Part shown: positions 52,904-62,158 of the stretch, piece after piece | Numbering within the stretch: position 1 is the stretch's first letter | How the letters are laid out: every line of letters begins with the position of its first letter | Assembly (NCBI GenBank): GCA_052379845.1 | Contig: JBQTCF010000008.1 | DNA length: 64,000 nucleotides | Reading direction: 5' to 3' (one strand) | From: Roseinatronobacter sp052379845 | Lineage (GTDB): Bacteria > Pseudomonadota > Alphaproteobacteria > Rhodobacterales > Rhodobacteraceae | Notes under the pieces: model-generated | Told to the model about the DNA's origin: nothing | What the model saw: the letters and a program-made list of their open reading frames with translations, nothing else | The model's database searches: none | Position numbers and translations under genes: made by a program

Positions 52904-52983
52904 TCGTGTGATGCGCGGGGCAGGGTGCCGCCTTGGCACCCTGTCCTGGCCCTGATGCCTGCCCCCGCACAGAGAGAGTGAAC

Positions 52984-53895
52984 ATGTCCCCGGCTGATCC
53001 CCCCGACAGGCCGCACCGCCGCCCGCTATCGCGGATTGTGTTGCCCTATGCGATGTTGTCGCCCGCAGTGCTGGTCACACTGGCCATTGTGTTCTTTCCC
53101 ATGGTTCAGACAGTGTGGATGAGTCTGCATGATTATGTGCTGTTCCGTCCCAACGTGTTCGAATTCGTGGGCCTGAAGAATTTTCGCGCCGCCCTGAATG
53201 ACGAAGTGTTCTGGATTTCGCTGCGCCATACCATCATCTGGATGGCAGCGACGATTCCGGCGCAATTGCTTCTGGGGCTGGTCACGGCGCTTTTGCTGAA
53301 CCAGCAATTCCCGTGGCGCCCCGTCGCGCGGGCGCTGGTCATCATTCCGTGGGCATTGCCGTCGGTTGTGATCGCGCTGATGTGGGTGTGGATTTATGAC
53401 AGCAATTACGGCATTGCGAATGAGCTGTTGTTGCGGGTCGGGCTGATCCAGCGGGCCATTCCATGGCTGGCCAATCCCGACACGGCGCTTGCCGCCATTA
53501 TTCTGACGCTGACATGGCAGGGGTTTCCGTTCTTCGCGGTCATGATCCTTGCTGGCCTGCAATCCATTCCGCGCAGCTATTATGAGGCCGCAAGCATTGA
53601 CGGGGCAAGTGCATGGCGGCAGTTCTGGCACATCACCTTGCCGGGCATTTCCGGTGTTGTGGTCACGGCGGTATTGCTGCGCACCATCTGGGTGGCCAAC
53701 AGTTTTGATGTGATTTTCGTCATGACAGGGGGCGGGCCGGGCTATGCCACCCATACCTTGCCGCTTTATGCCTTCATCAAGGCGCGCACCAATCTGGATT
53801 TCGGCTATGGATCAGCGATTGCCACGCTGTTTACGCTGATGCTGATGGGCATTGTGCTGGTCTATCTGCGGCGCACCGCAAAGGCGGTGCAGTGA
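52984..53895 (+). CDS. Sugar ABC transporter permease 1 (MalF/UgpA type)
   Basis: A 303-residue permease with six hydrophobic segments. The family EAA loop is EAASIDGASAWRQFWHITLPG near residue 202. It pairs with the next gene to form the membrane channel. It overlaps the second permease (TGATG). Confidence 0.92.
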   Translation: MSPADPPDRPHRRPLSRIVLPYAMLSPAVLVTLAIVFFPMVQTVWMSLHDYVLFRPNVFEFVGLKNFRAALNDEVFWISLRHTIIWMAATIPAQLLLGLVTALLLNQQFPWRPVARALVIIPWALPSVVIALMWVWIYDSNYGIANELLLRVGLIQRAIPWLANPDTALAAIILTLTWQGFPFFAVMILAGLQSIPRSYYEAASIDGASAWRQFWHITLPGISGVVVTAVLLRTIWVANSFDVIFVMTGGGPGYATHTLPLYAFIKARTNLDFGYGSAIATLFTLMLMGIVLVYLRRTAKAVQ

Positions 53896-54728
53896 TGGCA
53901 CTTGGCAAACGGTCCACCCTGCGCCGCATCCTGACAGTTGACCTGCCGATGCTGGCAATCCTGACCTTCACCCTTGGGCCATATCTGTGGATGTTCATCA
54001 CCTCGATCAGTCCAGAATCCACGCTGTTTACCGAAGGTCCGTCCATCTGGAACGCCACGATTGAAAACTACACCCGGCTGTTTGCCACAGTGGGGTTTGC
54101 GTCCAACATGCTGGACAGTCTGATCGTGGCACTTGGCACAGTGGCGGTGGGGTTGTCGCTGTCGGTAACGGCGGCCTATGCGTTTTCGCGGTTCAATTTC
54201 CGGGGCAAGCGTATCCTGATGGTGCAGTTTCTGCTGATCAACATGTTCCCGTTGGTGTTGTTGATCCTGCCATTGTTCATACTGATGCGGGTTCTGGGGC
54301 TGCTGGACACGCATCTTGCGCTGATCATCGCCAATTCCACTGTGGCGATTCCGTTTTCGGTGTGGATGATGGTCAGCTACATGAACGGCATTCCCAAATC
54401 GCTGGACGAAGCCGCAGTGACCGATGGCTGCACCAGAATGCAGGCGCTGCGGCGCGTCATCCTGCCGCTATGCCTGCCCGGTATCATTGCCACCGGCATT
54501 TATATCTTCATCACATCGTGGAACGAATATTTGTATGCGCTGACCCTTGGGGGCCGGAACGTGCGCCCCATCACAGTGGCCGTTCAGACCCTGATCGGCG
54601 AATACGAAGTGCAATGGGGCTTGTTGACCTCGGGGGGGATCGTCGGTGCCCTGCCAGCGACAATCCTGTTCCTGCTGGTCCAGAAACGCCTGATCTCGGG
54701 GCTGACGCAAGGCGCGGTCAAAGGCTGA
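53895..54728 (+). CDS. Sugar ABC transporter permease 2 (MalG/UgpE type)
   Basis: A 277-residue permease with six hydrophobic segments and the EAA loop EAAVTDGCTRMQALRRVILP near residue 173. It is translationally coupled to permease 1. The following gene starts 17 bp later. Confidence 0.92.
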   Translation: MALGKRSTLRRILTVDLPMLAILTFTLGPYLWMFITSISPESTLFTEGPSIWNATIENYTRLFATVGFASNMLDSLIVALGTVAVGLSLSVTAAYAFSRFNFRGKRILMVQFLLINMFPLVLLILPLFILMRVLGLLDTHLALIIANSTVAIPFSVWMMVSYMNGIPKSLDEAAVTDGCTRMQALRRVILPLCLPGIIATGIYIFITSWNEYLYALTLGGRNVRPITVAVQTLIGEYEVQWGLLTSGGIVGALPATILFLLVQKRLISGLTQGAVKG

Positions 54729-54745
54729 GAAGGAAAGGAAATACA

Positions 54746-55633
54746 GTGAAAAACCCCGTTGGCATTATTTCAATGCAGTTCACCCGACCGTTCACCGGCA
54801 AGGACCTTCATTATTTCGCAAAGGCCGCCGAGATAGGGTTCGATTTCATCGAACTTCTGGTGCCTGAACCTGAAGACAAGCTGCCGCTGGCAGATGTCCG
54901 GGTGGCCGCGGCAGATGCCGGGTTGTTTGTGGTGCTGGCCGCGCGCGTAAACCCCCAGCGCAGCATCGCGTCAGATGATGCGGCGAACCGTCAGGGCGGC
55001 ATCGACTACCTGAAACGGACTGTGGATGTGGCCGTGCAGCTGGGCGCGTCCATCATCGGCGGGCCGCTTTATGGCGAACCCATGGTCTTTGCGGGCCGCC
55101 CACCAGTGCCGCGCAGTGATGGCGACATTGCCGCGCGCGCTGCGCGCACTATTGACGGGCTGGCGCAACTGGCCCCCATTGCCCGCGACGCGGGCGTGGT
55201 GTTCGGGCTGGAACCGCTGAATCGCTTTGAAACCGACATCATTTCTACTACGCGGCAGGCGGTGGAGGTGGTGGATGCGGTGGGCGATAGTGGGCTGGGC
55301 ATCATGCTGGATACGTTCCATATGAATATGGAAGAACGCTCCATCCCGGATGCGATCCGCCTTGCGGGCAAGCGGATCGTGCATTTTCAGGCGAATGAAA
55401 ACCATCGCGGCCATGCAGGCACCGGGCATATTGACTGGCCCGCTGTCATGCGCGCGCTGCATCAGGTGGGCTATGGCGGGCCAATCGCGCTGGAACCCTT
55501 CCGCCGCGCCGATGACAGGGTGGCGCTGCCCATTGCCCATTGGCGCGCCCCCCAAGAGGATGAGAGTGACAAGCTGCGCGCCGGTCTGGGGGTCATTCGC
55601 AACGCGCTGACACTGGCAGGGGTGGACCAATGA
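54746..55633 (+). CDS. TIM-barrel sugar epimerase/isomerase-like protein
   Basis: A 295-residue AP-endonuclease-2-type barrel similar to tagatose/psicose 3-epimerases and hydroxypyruvate isomerases. Metal ligands are expected in VFGLEPLNRFETD near residue 153, IMLDTFHMNMEE near residue 186, and HFQANENHRGHAGTGHIDW near residue 215. The GTG start at 54746 follows AAGGAAA. It probably interconverts the sugar imported by the upstream transporter. Confidence 0.85.
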   Translation: MKNPVGIISMQFTRPFTGKDLHYFAKAAEIGFDFIELLVPEPEDKLPLADVRVAAADAGLFVVLAARVNPQRSIASDDAANRQGGIDYLKRTVDVAVQLGASIIGGPLYGEPMVFAGRPPVPRSDGDIAARAARTIDGLAQLAPIARDAGVVFGLEPLNRFETDIISTTRQAVEVVDAVGDSGLGIMLDTFHMNMEERSIPDAIRLAGKRIVHFQANENHRGHAGTGHIDWPAVMRALHQVGYGGPIALEPFRRADDRVALPIAHWRAPQEDESDKLRAGLGVIRNALTLAGVDQ

Positions 55634-56625
55634 TCAATATTGGATGGATTGGCTGTGGCCGTCACGCGCGGCAGATGCTGCTGCCACAGATGGGGCGCAA
55701 TGGGATGCGCATCGCGGCCCTGTGCGACCGTGACGGGGACGCAATGGCACAGGTGGCCGCTGAATATGGTGTCACCGCGCAGCATACGGATTTCCACGAC
55801 CTGATTGCCACACCGGGGCTGGATGCCATCGGCATGGCCGTGGGGCCGGACCTGCACCATGCGGCCGCCCTGGCCGCGCTGGCGCGCGGGCTGCCGGTAT
55901 TCATGGAAAAACCCCCCGCCGCTACAGCCGAAGGCGCGCGCGAGATTGCCCGCGCTGCGCAATCTGCCGGCAAGCCCGTGATGGTGGGGTTCATGAAACG
56001 CTATGCCACCGGCAACCGTATTGCCAAGAATGTGCTGGTGGGGGGCGGTTTTGGCCGGGTTCTGGGGATTACGGGCGCCTATATGACGGCGCCGACCTAT
56101 TTTGTGGGTGAACCTGACTATACCGGGTTCTTCCTGCACCATTGCGTCCATTACATGGACCTGATCCCGTGGTTCGCAGGCGAAGATTTTGGCGACATGC
56201 AGGTGCGCAGCATATCCCCCGAAGCTGGTAAACTGCTGTTGCACCTGAATTTCACCACAGCAGGCGGGGTGATCGGCAATGTGGTCATGGGCACTGTCCA
56301 GTCGCGCGGCACCCCGATGGAGGAAATCCGCATCATGGGCGACCATGCGCGGCTACATGTGGACAATATCATCAATGTTGCGCTGTATCGTGACCCGCCC
56401 TTCAAGGCTGATGACCCAGCCGCCACATTGGACCCGGGGTGTGACACGTTAAGCTGGACCCCGAATTTCACCGCCGCCGCGAATGAAGACCACAAGGGAT
56501 ATGGCGCTTTGCTGGCCGATGTGGGTGCCGTGTTGGGGGGGGCGGCGCGCGACGTGCCCGACATTGCAGACGGGGTGCGTGCCATGGAACGGCTGGAACG
56601 CATGATCGCCGGGATCGACATTTAG
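55630..56625 (+). CDS. Gfo/Idh/MocA-family dehydrogenase
   Basis: A 331-residue NAD(P)-dependent dehydrogenase with the Rossmann motif IGWIGCGRHARQMLLPQMG at the start and the conserved VFMEKPPAATAEGA containing the catalytic-site Lys near residue 97. It is coupled to the epimerase gene by an ATGA overlap. Together they suggest oxidation and epimerisation of an inositol- or sugar-type substrate. Its TAG stop is part of the arm of the terminator-like repeat. Confidence 0.9.
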   Translation: MINIGWIGCGRHARQMLLPQMGRNGMRIAALCDRDGDAMAQVAAEYGVTAQHTDFHDLIATPGLDAIGMAVGPDLHHAAALAALARGLPVFMEKPPAATAEGAREIARAAQSAGKPVMVGFMKRYATGNRIAKNVLVGGGFGRVLGITGAYMTAPTYFVGEPDYTGFFLHHCVHYMDLIPWFAGEDFGDMQVRSISPEAGKLLLHLNFTTAGGVIGNVVMGTVQSRGTPMEEIRIMGDHARLHVDNIINVALYRDPPFKADDPAATLDPGCDTLSWTPNFTAAANEDHKGYGALLADVGAVLGGAARDVPDIADGVRAMERLERMIAGIDI

Positions 56626-56673
56626 GGCATGAGGGTTGAAACCGGTTCCCATGTTTTTCGCAACATGCCCTAA
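56622..56673. repeat. Interspersed repeat copy E supplying both stop codons
   Basis: An exact 10-bp inverted repeat (TTAGGGCATG at 56622-56631, CATGCCCTAA at 56664-56673) encloses AACCGGTTCCCATGTTTTTC. The left arm contains the TAG of the dehydrogenase gene, and the right arm contains, on the other strand, the TAG of the convergent FG-GAP protein gene. It looks like a bidirectional terminator related to copies A-D. Confidence 0.8.
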
Positions 56674-58160
56674 TCAGGGCGCAGTGTCACAGTTTGGTTG
56701 GCGTCCCTTATCTGATGGCGGGTTTCGCGCCCGTCTGACCACTGGACATGCACATCTGCTTGTGTTGCCGCGCCCAGACCGAAATGCAGCGGCACAAGCT
56801 GCCCGCCCGCATGCCCCCCGCCGATGGTGACGTCTTGCCATTGTGTGGCGGTTTGGGTGCGCAGTGTGACCCGCGCGCCAATGCCAAAGTGGTTTGGCCC
56901 GGCTTGACGCAATGCAACCGCCAGCCAGTTGCCAACCCCTTCGGTGATGTTGCGATACAGGCGGGCAGGGGCGCGGCGGTTGACAACCACCAGATCAAGC
57001 CGCCCGTCATTGTCCAGATCCACCAGCGCCGCCCCGCGCGAGCGCGCGAAATCTGCCAGCCCCGCGCTGTGGCCCGCTTCGGAAAATCTGCCATCCACCC
57101 CTTGCAGCAACAGGTTGTTGGGGTCGGCCATGGCCAGATCGGGCATTTGGTCGACATTGCCCTTGGCGATAAACAGATCCGCGCGCGTGGTGTTGTTCAC
57201 ATCGCCCCATTGCGCATGCCAGCCCGTCGACGGGCGGCCATCATCGCCCATATAGGGGCGGTGGGCCGTGTGGCCCATGCTGAAGGGGGCGGTGCTGTAG
57301 GTGCCATCCCTTTGCGCCAGTTGCAGCATCTGGTCGGCCATGGAGGTCAGGTAAACATCCGCAAGCCCGTTGCCGGTTATGTCGCGGCTGGCAATGCCCA
57401 TGCCCCAAAGCATCAGGTCCGGCCAGCCATCAGCGCGCCCCAGAAACCGCGCATCGGCAATGTCCCACATCTGTTCATGCCCGCCGCGCACATAATAATG
57501 CCGGTCATTGGACAGGCGCAGGGTCATGCGGTCGCGGGCATCGCGCGCGGCCAGCGCCGAAAGCGGGCAGAAGCCGGGGCCGAATGCCTGCGACACCCAG
57601 CCTGTGCCATCCGGGCGCAGCATCTGGTTTTCATCACAGGCAAAGAACGGGCCTGCGGGGTCGTCGCGGTTGACATAATTGCCAATGAACATACTGGGCC
57701 GGTCCGCGCCCGCGTCCCACCACGCGCTGAACGCCGTGGACCAGCCTGTGCCCGCCTCGATGCCAAGCGCGTGGGTCGCGTCCTCGAACTGGCAGTCCCC
57801 CAGACCGCGCAACACCACATTCGGCCCCACACGCAGCACGAACAGGTCCAGAACCCCGTCGCCGTCAATATCCAGCGGATAGGCGCCGGTCACACCCTGC
57901 AGGCCAGTATCGTGGGGCGCAAATACCATGTCCCCATGGTTGCGCAACATCAGCGCAGGCCCGTCGCCACCGGCCAGAAACAGATCGGGCAGGCCATTGT
58001 CGCTGCAATCAAACGCTGCCACACCCCCGCCCACGAAAAATTCCCAACCGCCACTATAGTGATGTTCGGGGATGGTCGCGCTTAGGTCCGCAAATAGCGG
58101 GGTTTGGGGCAGGGCAGGGGCGGCCACACTGACCAGGGCCATCAACACAGCCCCCCTCAT
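56670..58160 (-). CDS. Secreted FG-GAP/VCBS-repeat protein with a C-terminal UnbV-like domain
   Basis: A 496-residue protein with a signal peptide (MRGAVLMALVSVAAPALPQT) and several calcium-loop repeats: DCSDNGLPDLFLAGG, DIDGDGVLDLFVLRVG, DITGNGLADVYLTSM and DLDNDGRLDLVVVN. The last part (GNWLAVALRQAGPNHFGIGA, then ADVHVQWSDG) resembles the ASPIC/UnbV domain. It is predicted to be a periplasmic or extracellular beta-propeller, function unknown. The ATG at 58160 overlaps the stop of the ROK regulator gene, so the two are co-transcribed. Confidence 0.83.
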   Translation of the reverse strand: MRGAVLMALVSVAAPALPQTPLFADLSATIPEHHYSGGWEFFVGGGVAAFDCSDNGLPDLFLAGGDGPALMLRNHGDMVFAPHDTGLQGVTGAYPLDIDGDGVLDLFVLRVGPNVVLRGLGDCQFEDATHALGIEAGTGWSTAFSAWWDAGADRPSMFIGNYVNRDDPAGPFFACDENQMLRPDGTGWVSQAFGPGFCPLSALAARDARDRMTLRLSNDRHYYVRGGHEQMWDIADARFLGRADGWPDLMLWGMGIASRDITGNGLADVYLTSMADQMLQLAQRDGTYSTAPFSMGHTAHRPYMGDDGRPSTGWHAQWGDVNNTTRADLFIAKGNVDQMPDLAMADPNNLLLQGVDGRFSEAGHSAGLADFARSRGAALVDLDNDGRLDLVVVNRRAPARLYRNITEGVGNWLAVALRQAGPNHFGIGARVTLRTQTATQWQDVTIGGGHAGGQLVPLHFGLGAATQADVHVQWSDGRETRHQIRDANQTVTLRPD

Positions 58161-59458
58161 GCGGCGCTGCCGCGTGTGACCGAACCGCCCAGCAGGTTTT
58201 CGGTCAGGGCCCCAAGCGCCAGCGCAACCGCCCCCTGTGCCCAAACCAGATCCCCCCATGCATGGATTTCGACACGGGCAGGGGGGCGTGCCCCGATCAG
58301 GGTCATGGCCTGCATCTCCGCCATCACTTCGCGCGCATACAGGTAATCATATTGCATGCGCCCACCTGACAGGATGACCACTTCGGGGTCGAACATCTGC
58401 ACCACATTCGACAGCCCAAGCGCCAGATACCGGCCCGCGCGCCGAAAAATGGACAGCGCCGCTTCATTGCCACGGCGCGCTTCGGAAAACAGGTCTTCCA
58501 ACAGGGCCAGCGGGCTTTCGGACAGGCTGGCATGCTGGTCAAGCGCCGTGGCTGCTTCACGCGCAAGGGCATAATCCGCAACATAGGCTTCCAGACAGCC
58601 GCGCTTGCCGCAGCGGCACAGCGCCCCGTCCAGTTGCACCTTGGTATGGCCCAGTTCAAGGCCCACACCGCGCGCGCCGCGATACAGCTGGTTGAAAATA
58701 ACAAGCCCCATGCCCACACCATGTTCAATCGTGACAACCGCGAAGTCCGATTTGTGGCGCCCCCCGCCGAACCATAATTCCGCAAGCGTCAGCAGGTTGG
58801 CGTCATTGTCCAGATAGGTGGGCACGCCAAATGCGCCCTGAAATTGCGCACTTAAGGCAGTTCCCGGGGAATCCAGCATTGGCGACCATGGCACATTGCC
58901 ATTGGCGTGGTCCACCATGCCCGCCATACCCACGCCAATGGAATGAATGTCGCGCAGTTGCATTCCTTGCAACGCCAGCAATTTTTCCATCAGGGCGCGG
59001 GCCTCGGCCACCAGAATGGCGGGGCTTTTGCGGTTGGGGCGGGTGGGAACGCTGGTTTCGGCAATTCTGCGGCCCGCGAAATCGCTTAACACGGCTGTGT
59101 GGCGCTGGTCGCCCAGCTTCATGCCCACCACATGATAGGCTTCGGACACGACTTCCAGTTCCACAGGGGGGCGACCGCGCCCTGTGCGGGGCTGGTCGGT
59201 GTCCAGTGGGGGCGCAATGGCGGTTTCGCGCAGGAACCCTTCGGCGATCAATTCCGCGGTCACCGCGCTGACCGATGCCGCACTGACCCCAAGGGCGCGC
59301 ACCATATCGGCGCGGGTGGTTTTGCCATGGGCGCGGGTATAGTCGAACAACATCTGCCGCAACGGGCGTGGCACGGGCGCAATATTGGCCAGAACAGGCC
59401 CGCAGCCCGCTGGTGTGTCTGCGTCCGATGTAATGGCCCCGACAAGATGCGGCGTCAT
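58157..59458 (-). CDS. ROK-family repressor of the xylose genes
   Basis: A 433-residue ROK protein with an N-terminal winged HTH (TRADMVRALGVSAASVSAVT near residue 48), an ATP-binding-like motif GVGMAGMVDHANG near residue 175, and the zinc motif CRCGKRGCLEAY near residue 285. It diverges from xylF and probably represses the xyl operon until D-xylose is present, like XylR of other bacteria. The function is inferred from position. Confidence 0.85.
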   Translation of the reverse strand: MTPHLVGAITSDADTPAGCGPVLANIAPVPRPLRQMLFDYTRAHGKTTRADMVRALGVSAASVSAVTAELIAEGFLRETAIAPPLDTDQPRTGRGRPPVELEVVSEAYHVVGMKLGDQRHTAVLSDFAGRRIAETSVPTRPNRKSPAILVAEARALMEKLLALQGMQLRDIHSIGVGMAGMVDHANGNVPWSPMLDSPGTALSAQFQGAFGVPTYLDNDANLLTLAELWFGGGRHKSDFAVVTIEHGVGMGLVIFNQLYRGARGVGLELGHTKVQLDGALCRCGKRGCLEAYVADYALAREAATALDQHASLSESPLALLEDLFSEARRGNEAALSIFRRAGRYLALGLSNVVQMFDPEVVILSGGRMQYDYLYAREVMAEMQAMTLIGARPPARVEIHAWGDLVWAQGAVALALGALTENLLGGSVTRGSAA

Positions 59459-59688
59459 TTTCCTGCCCTCCCCAGCACGATAATAACTTCATGTCCTAAA
59501 TTAATAACACCTGAAGCTGGCGTAAACATCAAGAAAAATCGCCGTGTAGGGGGGGTTGGGCGGTAAATAGTCAGGTTTCCTGACGTAAACTATGTTATTT
59601 TATTTGACAGTCGAAAAATATATGACATTATCCGGCTGTCTGGCCGCAGGGTGATGCTGCGCGCCAAGATCTGTTCAGGGAGGAACGC
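59459..59688 (+). promoter_or_regulatory. ROK/xylF divergent promoter region
   Basis: A 230-bp AT-richer gap. A sigma-70-like pair, TTGACA at 59604-59609 and CATTAT at 59626-59631 (16-bp spacer), faces xylF. CGTAAAC occurs twice (near 59521 and 59584) and may belong to the repressor's operator. A strong GGGAGGAACGC ribosome site precedes xylF. Confidence 0.55.
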
Positions 59689-60714
59689 ATGCAAAGAATT
59701 CTTACAGCGGCGATTGTCGCAACCCTTGGTTTCAGCACATCTGCGCTGGCGCAGTCACTGACTGTCGGTGTCAGCTGGTCCAACTTTCAGGAAGAACGTT
59801 GGCAGACAGATGAGGCGGCGATTCGTGCCGCGCTTGAAGCGGCGGGCGCGTCCTATATTTCCGCTGATGCGCAATCATCATCATCCAAACAACTGTCCGA
59901 TATTGAAAGCCTGCTGGCACAAGGGGCAAATGCCCTGATCGTTCTGGCGCAAGATGCGGCTGCCATTGGCCCGGCTGTTCAGGCCGCCGCTGATGAGGGG
60001 ATTCCCGTTGTCGCCTATGATCGCCTTATTGAGGACAGCCGCGCCTTTTACCTGACATTCGACAATGTCGAAGTGGGTCGTATGCAGGCACGCGCTGTTC
60101 TGGAACAAGCGCCAAGCGGCAATTACGTCATGATCAAAGGCTCGCCCACCGACCCCAACGCGGATTTCCTGCGCGGTGGCCAGCAAGAAATCCTGCAAGC
60201 GGCGATTGATGCAGGCGACATTACCATTGTTGGCGAAGCCTATACCGATGCATGGCTGCCCGCCAATGCACAGCGCAACATGGAACAGATTCTGACTGCG
60301 CAGGACAACAATGTTGATGCGGTTGTGGCGTCCAATGACGGCACCGCCGGGGGCGTTGTCGCTGCGCTGACCGCGCAGGGCATGGACGGCATTCCTGTAT
60401 CCGGCCAGGACGGCGACCATGCGGCGCTGAACCGTATCGCGCTTGGCACGCAGACAGTTTCGGTCTGGAAAGATGCGCGCGATCTGGGCCGCGCAGCGGC
60501 TGAAATCGCGGTGCAACTGGCCGCTGGCACCGAAATGGCCGATATTGAGGGCGCGGGCATGTGGACATCCCCTGCCGGCACCGAAATGGTCTCCATGTTC
60601 CTGGAACCGGTTCCTGTGACTGCCGACAACCTGTCGCTGGTGGTCGATGCGGGCTGGATCAGCCTTGAAGCGCTGTGTCAGGGTGTCAGTGGCGGACCTG
60701 CGCCCTGTAACTGA
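59689..60714 (+). CDS. xylF: XylF, D-xylose-binding periplasmic protein
   Basis: A 341-residue precursor with a signal peptide (ATLGFSTSALAQ). Its family features are LTVGVSWSNFQEERWQTDEA at the start of the mature protein, VVAYDRLIEDS near residue 106, and VASNDGTAGGVVAALTAQGM near residue 215. It delivers D-xylose to the XylHG transporter. Confidence 0.92.
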   Translation: MQRILTAAIVATLGFSTSALAQSLTVGVSWSNFQEERWQTDEAAIRAALEAAGASYISADAQSSSSKQLSDIESLLAQGANALIVLAQDAAAIGPAVQAAADEGIPVVAYDRLIEDSRAFYLTFDNVEVGRMQARAVLEQAPSGNYVMIKGSPTDPNADFLRGGQQEILQAAIDAGDITIVGEAYTDAWLPANAQRNMEQILTAQDNNVDAVVASNDGTAGGVVAALTAQGMDGIPVSGQDGDHAALNRIALGTQTVSVWKDARDLGRAAAEIAVQLAAGTEMADIEGAGMWTSPAGTEMVSMFLEPVPVTADNLSLVVDAGWISLEALCQGVSGGPAPCN

Positions 60715-60841
60715 TCCTTGAGCCAAGACATCTGACACGGGGCGGCATGCGTGTCGCCCCACTCTCGATAGCCGCGCTTGCGCGCCTATTGGTCCTTCGC
60801 CTGCGCGCCGCGTATGGCCACGACATTCAGGACATTCCCCC

Positions 60842-62155
60842 ATGAGCAACCCCGACACCCCCAACCGCACGCAATCCGGCGGGTCAACGGCCCATAAGAA
60901 AAGTCTGATGGACGCGTTGGAACTGGATACCCGCCTGCTGGGCATGATTGGCGCCTTTATTCTGGTGGCGGTCGTGTTCAATGTGCTGACAGACGGGCGT
61001 TTCCTGACGCCGCGCAATATATTCAACCTGACCATCCAGACCGCCAGTGTGGCCATCATGGCCACGGGCATGGTTTTCGTGATTGTCACGCGCCATATCG
61101 ACCTGTCGGTGGGGGCGCTGCTGGCCACATGTTCCGCCGTGATGGCCATGATGCAAACAGCATGGCTGCCGCAAGTGCTGGACCTGCCGCTGGGCCACCC
61201 GATGATTCCCTGGCTGGCAATTGCGGCTGGCATTCTTACGGGCGGGGTGATTGGTGCGTTTCAGGGCTGGTTGACCGGGTATTTGCTGATCCCGGCGTTT
61301 ATTGTCACGCTGGGCGGGCTGTTGGTCTGGCGCAATGCTGCGTGGTATCTGACCAATGGTCAAACCATTGGCCCGCTGGACCAGACATTCCAGATGTTTG
61401 GTGGCATCAACGGAACCATGGGCGAATTCTGGTCCTGGGTTGTGGGCATTGTTGCCACATTGGCGGCGCTGGCCGCACTTTGGGCGAAACGCCGCGACAA
61501 GCTGCGCCACGGCTTCCCGGTGAAACCCCTTTGGGCCGAAATTGCATTGGGGACTATCATTGCCGGTGCCATTCTGGGGCTGATTGCCATCCTGAATTCC
61601 TATCAGGTGCCCGCCGCGCGCCTAAGCCGTGAATTCGAAGCCCGCGGCGAGAGTATGCCAGAAGGGTTTACTGCCGCCTATGGCCTGCCCATTTCGGTGC
61701 TGTTGCTGATTATCGTGGCCATTGTCATGACGGTGATTGCACGGCGCACGGCCTTGGGGCGCTATATTTTTGCGACAGGTGGCAACCCGCAAGCGGCGGA
61801 ATTGTCGGGCATCAATACGCGCCTGCTGACCGTCAAGGTGTTTGCCATCATGGGCGCGCTTTGTGCCATTTCGGCTGTGGTCGCGTCGGCGCGTCTGACC
61901 AACCATTCCAATGACATCGGCACATTGGACGAATTGCGCGTCATCGCCGCCGCAGTGATTGGCGGCACCGCGCTGGCAGGCGGCATTGGCACGATTTACG
62001 GCGCGATCCTTGGCGCGCTGATCATGCAATCGCTGCAATCGGGTATGGCGATGGTGGGTGTTGATGCGCCGTTGCAAAACATCGTTGTAGGCAGCGTGCT
62101 GGTTCTGGCCGTGCTGATCGACATTATCTACCGCCGCCGCACAGGAAAGGGCTAA
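60842..62155 (+). CDS. xylH: XylH, xylose ABC transporter permease
   Basis: A 437-residue permease of the ribose/xylose type with about ten hydrophobic segments. GMVFVIVTRHIDLSVGALLA near residue 77 and ATGGNPQAAELSGINTRLLT near residue 310 are typical. The gap after xylF is 127 bp, with no gene. xylG follows after 3 bp. Confidence 0.93.
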   Translation: MSNPDTPNRTQSGGSTAHKKSLMDALELDTRLLGMIGAFILVAVVFNVLTDGRFLTPRNIFNLTIQTASVAIMATGMVFVIVTRHIDLSVGALLATCSAVMAMMQTAWLPQVLDLPLGHPMIPWLAIAAGILTGGVIGAFQGWLTGYLLIPAFIVTLGGLLVWRNAAWYLTNGQTIGPLDQTFQMFGGINGTMGEFWSWVVGIVATLAALAALWAKRRDKLRHGFPVKPLWAEIALGTIIAGAILGLIAILNSYQVPAARLSREFEARGESMPEGFTAAYGLPISVLLLIIVAIVMTVIARRTALGRYIFATGGNPQAAELSGINTRLLTVKVFAIMGALCAISAVVASARLTNHSNDIGTLDELRVIAAAVIGGTALAGGIGTIYGAILGALIMQSLQSGMAMVGVDAPLQNIVVGSVLVLAVLIDIIYRRRTGKG

Positions 62156-62158
62156 ACC

